DNA of 64,000 nt, from NCBI GenBank assembly GCA_016342495.1, contig JAEIOG010000013.1, forward strand, positions 1 to 64,000. Direction: 5' to 3'. A program made the translations under genes and the position numbers. Below, piece after piece: positions 38,007 through 46,213 of the stretch. A model generated the notes under the pieces. It did no database searches and was not told the origin of the DNA. It saw only the letters and a list, made by a program, of their open reading frames with translations. Origin of the DNA: Phycisphaerae bacterium (GTDB taxonomy: Bacteria; Planctomycetota; Phycisphaerae; Sedimentisphaerales; SM23-30). The stretch's first letter is position 1, and each line of letters begins with the position of its first letter.

Positions 38007-39692
38007 ATGATGCATTGGATTGACTGGCTTGTTATTGGCGTGTATTTCATAGGTTTAATAGGTGTGGTATTCTGGTCTTCCAAGCAGCAGAAGACTTCCG
38101 AAGACTATTTTCTGGCCGGTCGTAATATTGGCTGGTTTGCAGTGGGTGCGTCCTTGTTCGCCTCGAATATTGGATCTGAGCATATCGTCGGTCTGGCCGG
38201 TCAGGGCACCAGTAGCGGCATGGCAATGGCACACTGGGAGCTTCATGCCTGGGTCATGATAATGCTAGCCTGGATTTTTGTCCCGTTCTATTATCGTTCC
38301 GGGGTGTACACCATGCCGGAATTTTTGGAAAGGCGTTTTAATTCAACCACACGCTGGATACTTTCGATCGTATCTTTAATTGCTTATGTAGTTACAAAAG
38401 TTTCGGTTACTGTTTATGCCGGGGCGATGGTATTTCAGGTATTGCTCCCGGATATAAGCCTTTTTGGGATAGGTCCATTCTGGTTAGGAGCAGTTTCAAC
38501 TGTTGTTTTGACTGGTCTATACACAGTATTTGGCGGTTTACGGGCAGTAGTCTATACCGACACCGCCCAGGCTCTGATATTGCTGGTCGGTTCCTTTTTT
38601 ATTACGTATTTCGGTTTAAAAGAGCTCGGTGGTTGGGGCGAATTACAGGAAGTGTGTCGCCAAAACGCTGACAGATTTGCCCTGTGGCGCCCTAACAGTG
38701 ACCCGGATTTCCCATGGCTTGGTATTCTGATAGCTTCTCCGGTTATTGGCATATGGTATTGGTGTACTGATCAGTATATCATTCAGCGAACTTTAGCTGC
38801 CAAAAACCTCACCAATGCCAGACGTGGTGCAATATGGGGTGGCTTCCTCAAGGTTTGGCCCGTTATGATTTTTCTGGTGCCGGGACTTATTGGTTATGCA
38901 CTTCATCAAAAAGGATTGATTTCCATCCCAATGAAAACAGGTGAAAATGGAACCTCAATAATCAATGGCGACCAGGTTTTCCCGACAATGGTAGCAACTT
39001 TGTTGCCTGTGGGGCTTAGAGGACTGGTGGTCGGTGGTTTGCTGGCAGCTTTGATGAGCTCGCTTTCTTCATTGTTTAATTCCTGCGCATCACTGTTCAC
39101 CATTGATATATACAAAAAAATGCGCCCGATGGCATCAGAAGCAATGCTGGTTCGTGTCGGACGAGTTGCAACGGGTGTGGTTGTTGGCCTTGGACTATTA
39201 TGGATTCCAATCATGCCTTTGATCGCCAAAGGTGGTCTGTATCAATACCTCCAAAGCGTACAAGGGTATCTGGCCCCGCCACTGACGGCAGTGTTCCTTT
39301 TGGGTTTGTTCAGTAAACGCATTAATGCTAATGGGGCAGTTGCAGGTTTAGTTATTGGCTTTTTCCTCGGTATTGCAAAATTGACAGTACAAGGGATGGC
39401 CGGAGCTGGTAAATTTGCCGAAGGTTCGACCCTTAAGGCGATTGGTGACTATAATTTCCTGTATGCCTCTGGCTGGTTACTAGCTATTAGCGTTGTCATT
39501 ATTGTAGTTGTGTCATTATTTACAAAAAAACCATCCGAAGAACAAATTGTCGGACTTACCTATGCTACTGCTACCGAAGAACAGAAAAGAGAAAACCGCG
39601 CGAGCTGGAATAAATGGGATGTAATTGGTTCTATTGTGGTATTAGGTTTGGTACTTGCAATGTATCTGTATTTTAGTTTCTGGTTAAAGTAG
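38007..39692 (+). CDS. sodium:solute (SSS/SGLT-type) sugar symporter
   Basis: A 561-aa secondary transporter with about 14 hydrophobic helices. SGLT-family features are the opening SKQQKTSEDYFLAGRNIGWFAVGASLFASNIGSEHIVGLAGQG, of which the FAGRN-like and GSEH elements are diagnostic of the sugar branch. Others are WIFVPFYYRSGVYTMPEFLERRF and ALMSSLSSLFNSCASLFTID (the sodium-site helix). Its place in the ara operon makes L-arabinose the likely cargo. AAGGAC five bases before ATG 38007 supports this start; ATG 38010 is the alternative. Confidence 0.93.
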   Translation: MMHWIDWLVIGVYFIGLIGVVFWSSKQQKTSEDYFLAGRNIGWFAVGASLFASNIGSEHIVGLAGQGTSSGMAMAHWELHAWVMIMLAWIFVPFYYRSGVYTMPEFLERRFNSTTRWILSIVSLIAYVVTKVSVTVYAGAMVFQVLLPDISLFGIGPFWLGAVSTVVLTGLYTVFGGLRAVVYTDTAQALILLVGSFFITYFGLKELGGWGELQEVCRQNADRFALWRPNSDPDFPWLGILIASPVIGIWYWCTDQYIIQRTLAAKNLTNARRGAIWGGFLKVWPVMIFLVPGLIGYALHQKGLISIPMKTGENGTSIINGDQVFPTMVATLLPVGLRGLVVGGLLAALMSSLSSLFNSCASLFTIDIYKKMRPMASEAMLVRVGRVATGVVVGLGLLWIPIMPLIAKGGLYQYLQSVQGYLAPPLTAVFLLGLFSKRINANGAVAGLVIGFFLGIAKLTVQGMAGAGKFAEGSTLKAIGDYNFLYASGWLLAISVVIIVVVSLFTKKPSEEQIVGLTYATATEEQKRENRASWNKWDVIGSIVVLGLVLAMYLYFSFWLK

Positions 39693-39744
39693 CCACTTGC
39701 ACTAGCTGTCCAAACTTGATGTTGCAATCAAAAGGAGTGACAAC

Positions 39745-40779
39745 ATGAAAGCAATGATGCTGACCGGTATAAATAAAATAGAGATGAGAGAAATTCCATA
39801 TCCTGTCATCAAAAATGATACCGATGTTCTTATCAGGATGGCAAAAGTTGGCGTCTGTGGCAGTGATGTTCATTATTATGTTTCCGGAAGAATTGGTTGC
39901 CAGGTTATACAATATCCCTATATAGTTGGACACGAATGCTCCGGTGTGGTAGAAAAAGTTGGTTCGAGTGTATCTGGTTTAATGGCTGGTGACAGAATTG
40001 CGATAGACCCTGCCATATCCTGCTGGCAATGTGACCAATGCAGAACAGGACGACACCATACCTGTAGAAAATTAAAATTTCTGGGCTGCCCCGGTCAGAT
40101 GCCGGGATGCCTTTGTGAATATATTGTTATGCCGGAAGCAAGCTGTTATAAAATCAAGGATGGCATGACTTTTGAACAGGCAGCAATATCGGAACCGCTT
40201 TCCATTGGAGTTTACAGCGTAAAGCAATCTGGCATCGCCCCGGGAGCGAAGATCGGCATACTGGGGGTTGGGCCGATTGGATTAAGTGTTTTATTAACTG
40301 CTGGGATACAAGGTGCCGATAAAATTCATATTACTGATAAGCTTGATGGCCGTATTGATGTTGCATTAAATGCCGGAGCCAAATGGGCAGGCAATCCTGA
40401 CAGGCAAAATATCGTAGAGGAGATAACGCAATTGGAACCGGGTGGACTGGATGCCATCTTCGAATGTTGCGGACAACAGGAAGCTCTTGACCAGGCAATT
40501 GAGCTGTTAAAACCGGGTGGGAAATTAATGTTGATCGGCATACCATCGGTTGACAGGATTTCATTCAGTATCGACAAACTTCGCCGCAAAGAAATAAGCA
40601 CTCAAAATGTCAGACGTCAGGTGGATTGCGTGCAAGATGCACTTGATATGATCGACGGTCAACAGGTCGATGTGGATTTTATGGCGACACATCATTTCCC
40701 CTTTGAAAAGACAGAAGAAGCGTTTGAACTTGTCGCCAATTACCGGGATGGCGTAATTAAAGCAATAGTTGATTTTTAG
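39745..40779 (+). CDS. zinc-dependent medium-chain sugar/polyol dehydrogenase
   Basis: A 344-aa MDR-family NAD(P)-dependent dehydrogenase, sorbitol/xylitol dehydrogenase-like. The catalytic zinc region is VGVCGSDVHYY with GHECSGVVEKVG; the structural zinc cysteines are CWQCDQCRTGRHHTC. The nucleotide-binding motif is GVGPIGLSVLL. GGAG eight bases upstream fixes the start. As the last gene of the ara operon it may oxidise a pentitol such as arabinitol or xylitol; this is a guess from context. A perfect 15-bp hairpin follows 15 bases after its stop. Confidence 0.9.
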   Translation: MKAMMLTGINKIEMREIPYPVIKNDTDVLIRMAKVGVCGSDVHYYVSGRIGCQVIQYPYIVGHECSGVVEKVGSSVSGLMAGDRIAIDPAISCWQCDQCRTGRHHTCRKLKFLGCPGQMPGCLCEYIVMPEASCYKIKDGMTFEQAAISEPLSIGVYSVKQSGIAPGAKIGILGVGPIGLSVLLTAGIQGADKIHITDKLDGRIDVALNAGAKWAGNPDRQNIVEEITQLEPGGLDAIFECCGQQEALDQAIELLKPGGKLMLIGIPSVDRISFSIDKLRRKEISTQNVRRQVDCVQDALDMIDGQQVDVDFMATHHFPFEKTEEAFELVANYRDGVIKAIVDF

Positions 40780-40794
40780 TTAAATTATGAATAC

Positions 40795-40830
40795 TTAGCT
40801 CAAACTGACTGTTTGGTCAGTTTGAGCTAA
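40795..40830. terminator. perfect 15-bp hairpin between convergent genes, probable bidirectional terminator
   Basis: TTAGCTCAAACTGAC at 40795-40809 pairs exactly with GTCAGTTTGAGCTAA at 40816-40830 around a 6-nt loop. It lies between the convergent ara operon and the GH43-GH51 gene. There is no clean T-run on either side (TAAAACAC follows on the plus strand), but position and stability fit a shared terminator. Confidence 0.7.
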
Positions 40831-40876
40831 TAAAACACATTAAAATCAAACTTTCAAAATAATTGCATCAATTATA

Positions 40877-43800
40877 TTATTCATTCATTTTAATTCGGAT
40901 CACCTGTACGGACATAGCGGGGATACAATAATCAAACTGTTTGTCAACACCAATTGTTTTGTTTACAGGGGCAATCGTATCAGGGTAGTTTATGGAATTT
41001 ATACCTTTCCTGCTACCGGTTAATAATGAAATTTTAGCAGAAGGAGCGACTGCTGATATTCCATCCAGAAGAACCTTGGCATCGACATCCTGTTCGGTAG
41101 GATTAACTAATTTTAAAACAATTTCATTAGTGCTATCATCTCTTGTTGTAGATACACTTATTTGAGGACCAGATTCGTGATAGTCATGTACCAACTTATT
41201 ATTCAAATAGCAACGAATATGACCAGGCGACAATTCAATTTTAATGTCATACCAAACATTATCCTGGACCCTGCCACCAGTCTGATCCAAAATAGTTTTC
41301 ATGCCATCTCTGGATATTTCTATCGCATGCTGGGTATTATTCCATCCACCAATATTCCACCAATAATAATTGTCGCTATTTTCATAACCAAAAACCACCA
41401 GAAAACCTTCATTGCCTTTGGTCTTTCTGGCTCTAAGTTCATAAGTGACGATTTGATCATTAAAGGCATTTGGAGAAATACTTAAAGCAGGTTCTTTATC
41501 GAAATCCAATTGCAAATACTGTTTGTCTTTATATTGGAAATTTCCTTGCAATACTTTCCATTTTTTAGGTTCTACGGCAAGATTATTAACTTTAACCTGC
41601 TCGATAACTATTGCGGTATTCCAGGTGCCGATACCTACCCCACCCTGAACCGTAGGCATTTTTTTTGCGAAGACATTCTCAACTTTGTTTTTCAAATAGA
41701 CATCCCCTTTGTTACAACTGAACATCTGCTGCACATAATAGTTAGGAGTCTTAACTAAATTTCTCTTATCAAACCAGATCATATTGGCCGCCCGCCACTG
41801 AGTATGATTGACATGAGCAAAAAGCGGGGCATAGCAAGCCATATCAACTATATCAGCATTGCGTTCAATTCCAGTCAGATAGGCGGCCTCAGAAATCGCA
41901 TTAAATAATTCATTACCCTGAGAAGCATATTCACCCACAAAAACCAAAGGGCCATTACGATCAAAATCATCAAAACGATTTTGATTTTGAATATACCATT
42001 CAGGGCTGTTATAATAGTGTTCATCTGAGCTATAAACGCCTAATTCCTTCATCTGATCATAGAGAGGAATTCCCTGACCTAAACCCGAGGTGCCTATAAT
42101 CTTAATCTCAGGGTATGCTTTGCCGATAGCCTTGACAAAATGAGGGAAACGCTCACGGCATTCTTTGGTATCATGCTCTTCATTACCCAAACAAATGTAT
42201 TCCAGACCAAAAGGCTCAGGATGACCCATTTGGGCTCTCAGCTTACCCCATTTGCTATTGATAGGACCATTGGCAAATTCTATCAGATCCGTACAATCAT
42301 CAATCCATTCCTGAAGCTGATCCATAGGAACCACCTGGAAAGGTCTGTTAAAACCGCAAGAAACTCCAACCGGCAATACCGGCAAAGGTGTAGCTCCGAT
42401 ATCTTCACAAAGTAGAAAATACTCGTAATAACCCAGACCATAGGTTTGATGATAACCCCAACGATTCCAGTTAGGCCTGCGTTGAGCAATATCACCAACA
42501 GTGTCTTTCCATCGATAGGCATTTTGCAGGCCACAGCCATGGGCAATACAGCCACCGGGGAAACGGAAGAATTTGGGTTTAAGATCAGCTAAAGCCTGGG
42601 CCAGATCTGGCCGTAAACCGTTTTTACGACCCTTAAAGGTTTTTTGGGGGAAAAGTGAAACAACATCCAGGAAAAGCCTGCCCTTGTCCTTAGTTGTAAC
42701 TGTCAGCCTTGCATCATCATCACTTTTATTAACCTTGATAACACCACTGTATTTCTTCCAGTCATCGCTGAGATGATCAATCTTCATTGAGCCATAAATC
42801 TCGCCATCATTGCCTTCTAATGCCACAATAACAGGTTCATTCATTCTGTCATCTAAATGTGAGGCATACAGGCTCACATCATAGCTTTCACCCTGATCAA
42901 TACGTATCCCATCATAGCCAAGATTTGCGATACCTACACCATCACCTGGATTATCAACATATACGACCAGGTAATTGAAATTATTCCGATTTAGTGGAAA
43001 ACTCTTTTCAACCTTAACACGACATTTACCTTCGCCTTTTTCAACTTTTTCCCAGGCGAACATCGGATTATATCGATCACTTGATTTATCACTTAAGCCC
43101 TCTCTGCCATCCAGATAAAAATATTCAAATGAGCGATTCTGAACCAATTCTGCATAGAGACCGCCATCAGCAGCAAAATTAATATCTTCAAAAAATAAGC
43201 CATAGAGGTTCGGGCTAAGCTTGGCCACCGGTTGATCGACATATACGTGGATATTTGTTGCAACATCCATTGAAGTTTTGGTAAGCATATCTGTTTTCTT
43301 TGCAGATAATTCAGATGTTTTCTTCTCATCTTGAGATGGATATTTTCCTAATAAAGTCTGTAGTTCATCATAGGAAATTGGGATCATACTACAGTGTTTT
43401 GCTCCTTTTGGTGTCGAGACTTTTATTTTATCAAATTTCACAAAATCAGCTGTCTGCCAGGCCTGCAGAGGACTATTAAATGGGTCGCCATAAACATACC
43501 ACTTATCCTGACCAGCCAACTTTATAACTTCAGGGCCTTCAGTAGGTTTAATCTCGTCTGAGAAAACAATTTTCCCATGCCCATCATTCGCAAAAGAATC
43601 TATTGATGGATCAAGACTATTTACAATAGATAATCGATTACCCATTTTATCTTTCACCTGGCCAGACTTATGAAAACCGTAATATTTATCACCATATTCT
43701 ACGATAGTCAGGTCGATATCATCAATTCCAATATCATAATAGACCTTAGAATCACTGGGTTTAATATTTTTCCAATCACTGGTTTTTAGATAATTAATAG

Positions 43801-45184
43801 CATGATATTTCCCCTTATGCAAAGATGCCCAATACACATAAAATAGATTTTCTTTTTTACTGTAAAAGAATTCTGGCGCCCAACATTTCTGTTTTTCCTG
43901 GTCAATAACTGCAATATTGCCACCAGTCCACTTGATAAGGTCATCTGATTCCCAATGCCCAATTGTAGTCCCTGTCCAGCCAGTGGTATGTACGAGATGA
44001 AATTTACCATTAACTCGATTAACAAATGGATCTCGAACAAAAGGTGGGGACCATACCGGTTTACCGTCATTGAAATCTTTCCAATTTCTGGCATCATAAC
44101 TGTAAGCATAGAACAGCTTTTGATCAGGGCCAAAATAAATCATAAAATAAGCATAGGCTGGTTCAAATACATCAACATTTTCAATAGCACCACCGCTGTC
44201 AAATTTCATAGGAGAAATACATACTTCCCGGTTATATCCGTTTCCATCAGGAATTCTAAAGCGATGATATGCAATATACCACATATCCTTACCGGGAACC
44301 TGAACCACACTATGGTGGCCAGCGCCCTTAACAATGCCCTTCTGTTTCAAGACCGTGCTATTTTCGCCCGAGGTAAATGGCCCCATGGGCGAAGTCCCTG
44401 TGGCGTAATTAACACAATAACGAGGATCACGCGTATCAAATGAAGACCACATCAGGTAATAAATACCATTACGCTTGATCACAAAGGCACCTTCGTTATA
44501 GCCTTTAGGGGTAATACGCTTGACCCTGGCGGGATCATAAGAAATCATGTCATCGTTTAATTTGACAACATTACAGTTGCCCTGCCCAAAATACAGATAA
44601 GCAGAGCCATCATCATCAACAAACACCATAGGATCAATAACCTGACATTGATATAAACCGCGAGCAACTAATGGCTTACCAAGAGGATCCTTAAAAGGAC
44701 CAGTTGGCTTGTCAGAGACGGCAACGCCAATTTGACTTTCCGCTGAGAAATAGAAGTAATACTTACCATTCTTTCTGGCAATACATGGGGCCCAGGCCTT
44801 CGTATTTGCCCATTTTAGATCTTTCTTATAATCTAAAATAACTCCCTCATTTTCCCAATTAGCTAAATCGTTAGATGACCAACATGAAAAGCTGGAAGCC
44901 CCCCACCCATCAAAACCATCAGTGGTTGGATAAATATAATAAGTTCCATCGAAACAAGCGATATGTGGATCAGCATTAGTTCCAGGCAATGCCGGCGATA
45001 TAGCTGAATTACCGACAAAGCCATGCCGTGTATTCTCAGGATTATTGTCAGTTATTTCTGCTTCACCAACTGATATATTAAAAATCAATATTATTAATAA
45101 TATCGTCGTACACTTGCTGAATATTTCAAACAAAAATTTCCTATTTGTTTCTTTTATCTGGTTTATCATTTTGATTGCTTCCAT
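40877..45184 (-). CDS. multimodular GH43-GH43-like-GH51 arabinan-degrading enzyme
   Basis: A 1435-aa secreted protein with a long signal sequence (hydrophobic core about 24-40). The first GH43 propeller (60-340) has base D72 (NADPHI), modulator D184 (VIDPM) and acid E231 (YNEGAF). The second, GH43-like unit (345-620) has D385 (VRDP), E438 (WAPE) and E549 (TEGP). The GH51 alpha-L-arabinofuranosidase (645-1435) has acid/base E1002 (GNEEH) and nucleophile E1085 (FVGEYA). A concanavalin-like insert at about 1182-1340 interrupts its C-terminal sandwich. ATG 45169 with GGAAG upstream is an alternative start. It lies 82 bases after the pseudopilin gene and probably shares its promoter. Confidence 0.92.
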   Translation of the reverse strand: MEAIKMINQIKETNRKFLFEIFSKCTTILLIILIFNISVGEAEITDNNPENTRHGFVGNSAISPALPGTNADPHIACFDGTYYIYPTTDGFDGWGASSFSCWSSNDLANWENEGVILDYKKDLKWANTKAWAPCIARKNGKYYFYFSAESQIGVAVSDKPTGPFKDPLGKPLVARGLYQCQVIDPMVFVDDDGSAYLYFGQGNCNVVKLNDDMISYDPARVKRITPKGYNEGAFVIKRNGIYYLMWSSFDTRDPRYCVNYATGTSPMGPFTSGENSTVLKQKGIVKGAGHHSVVQVPGKDMWYIAYHRFRIPDGNGYNREVCISPMKFDSGGAIENVDVFEPAYAYFMIYFGPDQKLFYAYSYDARNWKDFNDGKPVWSPPFVRDPFVNRVNGKFHLVHTTGWTGTTIGHWESDDLIKWTGGNIAVIDQEKQKCWAPEFFYSKKENLFYVYWASLHKGKYHAINYLKTSDWKNIKPSDSKVYYDIGIDDIDLTIVEYGDKYYGFHKSGQVKDKMGNRLSIVNSLDPSIDSFANDGHGKIVFSDEIKPTEGPEVIKLAGQDKWYVYGDPFNSPLQAWQTADFVKFDKIKVSTPKGAKHCSMIPISYDELQTLLGKYPSQDEKKTSELSAKKTDMLTKTSMDVATNIHVYVDQPVAKLSPNLYGLFFEDINFAADGGLYAELVQNRSFEYFYLDGREGLSDKSSDRYNPMFAWEKVEKGEGKCRVKVEKSFPLNRNNFNYLVVYVDNPGDGVGIANLGYDGIRIDQGESYDVSLYASHLDDRMNEPVIVALEGNDGEIYGSMKIDHLSDDWKKYSGVIKVNKSDDDARLTVTTKDKGRLFLDVVSLFPQKTFKGRKNGLRPDLAQALADLKPKFFRFPGGCIAHGCGLQNAYRWKDTVGDIAQRRPNWNRWGYHQTYGLGYYEYFLLCEDIGATPLPVLPVGVSCGFNRPFQVVPMDQLQEWIDDCTDLIEFANGPINSKWGKLRAQMGHPEPFGLEYICLGNEEHDTKECRERFPHFVKAIGKAYPEIKIIGTSGLGQGIPLYDQMKELGVYSSDEHYYNSPEWYIQNQNRFDDFDRNGPLVFVGEYASQGNELFNAISEAAYLTGIERNADIVDMACYAPLFAHVNHTQWRAANMIWFDKRNLVKTPNYYVQQMFSCNKGDVYLKNKVENVFAKKMPTVQGGVGIGTWNTAIVIEQVKVNNLAVEPKKWKVLQGNFQYKDKQYLQLDFDKEPALSISPNAFNDQIVTYELRARKTKGNEGFLVVFGYENSDNYYWWNIGGWNNTQHAIEISRDGMKTILDQTGGRVQDNVWYDIKIELSPGHIRCYLNNKLVHDYHESGPQISVSTTRDDSTNEIVLKLVNPTEQDVDAKVLLDGISAVAPSAKISLLTGSRKGINSINYPDTIAPVNKTIGVDKQFDYCIPAMSVQVIRIKMNE

Positions 45185-45265
45185 GTAAAAATTGTTTATA
45201 TACTTATGAGTTAGTGAATTTTCCTATCCGGCATAGAAATAATACAGTTCAAAATCTAAAACAAA

Positions 45266-46072
45266 TTACCACCAATGATAAGGAGTCCAGGCGCGAGGCT
45301 GCATTTCTGTAAAATTCCTCCATGAAACATGACCATCCACATATAATGTATTACCACCAGCTGGTTGTTCGCCATTAACTAAATGGTTCGTCCGATCATA
45401 TATTTTCCAAACATTCCAGGCACCGCCTTGCACCTGAGTAAATGAAGCTGTATCCATATTATTGGTTGTGCTCAAAATCGTGTCAGAAACCAATTCCACC
45501 TCAGAAGCATATTTAACTGTCGCCTTGCGAACCCATTTTCTCTTGGGAGTTCCATGAATTTCTATATTACGTCCTTGTTCGGTATCCATCAACCAAAAAT
45601 AGCCTGTCACTCTATATAAATTGTCACGATTTGCCTGGGGCTCATCATATTGTCCTATACGGGTATTCTTAGGCCAATTCCCGGGAGCTGACTGACTATA
45701 TTGCCAGAATATTGCCTGATCAGGAGTTTTGGTTTTATTTGACGGACAATAAAATATCTTGCGGTCCCCCCCAGACTTGATAATTAGATCAGTGCTACTA
45801 TAAGAAATATCATGAAACCAAGCCATACTCTTATGCAAAGGAAATACATCATTGGACTCGTTTGCATACATTATCAGACCAAGACCTATCTGCTTTTGAT
45901 TGCTGGAACAAACCGAACGCCGAGCCTGCTCTCTGGCCTTACTCAATGCCGGCATGAGAATACTTACCAGTAATGCAATAATTGAGATCACTACCAATAA
46001 TTCAATCAATGTAAATGCTTTCATTTTCTTTTTTTGTAGAGAATATCTTAACATTTCGTTTTTTCTTTTCAT
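45266..46072 (-). CDS. planctomycete-type secreted pseudopilin with H-X9-DG box
   Basis: The mature-like part starts [20 protein letters not shown], a prepilin leader, then [20 protein letters not shown]. Near the C-terminus, [13 protein letters not shown] is the DG-H element of the H-X9-DG processing-associated family. The frame allows starts at 46072, 46054 and 46024; the last places the leader as in the 9218-10159 protein, and none has a good ribosome-binding site. It is the first minus-strand gene after an operator-like block (46143-46188) and precedes the GH43-GH51 gene by 82 bases. Its expression is probably tied to arabinan breakdown; what it does there is unknown. Confidence 0.85.
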   Translation of the reverse strand: MKRKNEMLRYSLQKKKMKAFTLIELLVVISIIALLVSILMPALSKAREQARRSVCSSNQKQIGLGLIMYANESNDVFPLHKSMAWFHDISYSSTDLIIKSGGDRKIFYCPSNKTKTPDQAIFWQYSQSAPGNWPKNTRIGQYDEPQANRDNLYRVTGYFWLMDTEQGRNIEIHGTPKRKWVRKATVKYASEVELVSDTILSTTNNMDTASFTQVQGGAWNVWKIYDRTNHLVNGEQPAGGNTLYVDGHVSWRNFTEMQPRAWTPYHWW

Positions 46073-46142
46073 TTGATGTGATTTGGAAACAAATGCAATA
46101 TCACTCGCAATTCTATTTGTTCACTATACTCGCTAAATAAAC

Positions 46143-46188
46143 AACAAACAATGCGCCAACGTGTAAATATTTAACCAGTTTACGACAA
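46143..46188 (-). promoter_or_regulatory. operator-like 46-nt block upstream of pseudopilin and GH43-GH51 genes
   Basis: On the minus strand this reads TTGTCGTAAACTGGTTAAAT, then ATTTACACG, a 5-nt variable stretch and GCATTGTTTGTT. It aligns without gaps to 51335-51380 (39 of 46 bases identical by my count) and shares GTCGTAAACTGGT and the ACAC spacing with 33699-33726. TTGTCG could double as a -35 element. Confidence 0.75.
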
Positions 46189-46213
46189 AAAGGAATAAAT
46201 AACTACATCAAGT

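Noticed and set aside
43955-44443. Plus-strand open frame of about 162 codons opposite the GH43-GH51 gene
   Set aside because: It overlaps conserved GH43 motifs on the other strand and has no independent support.
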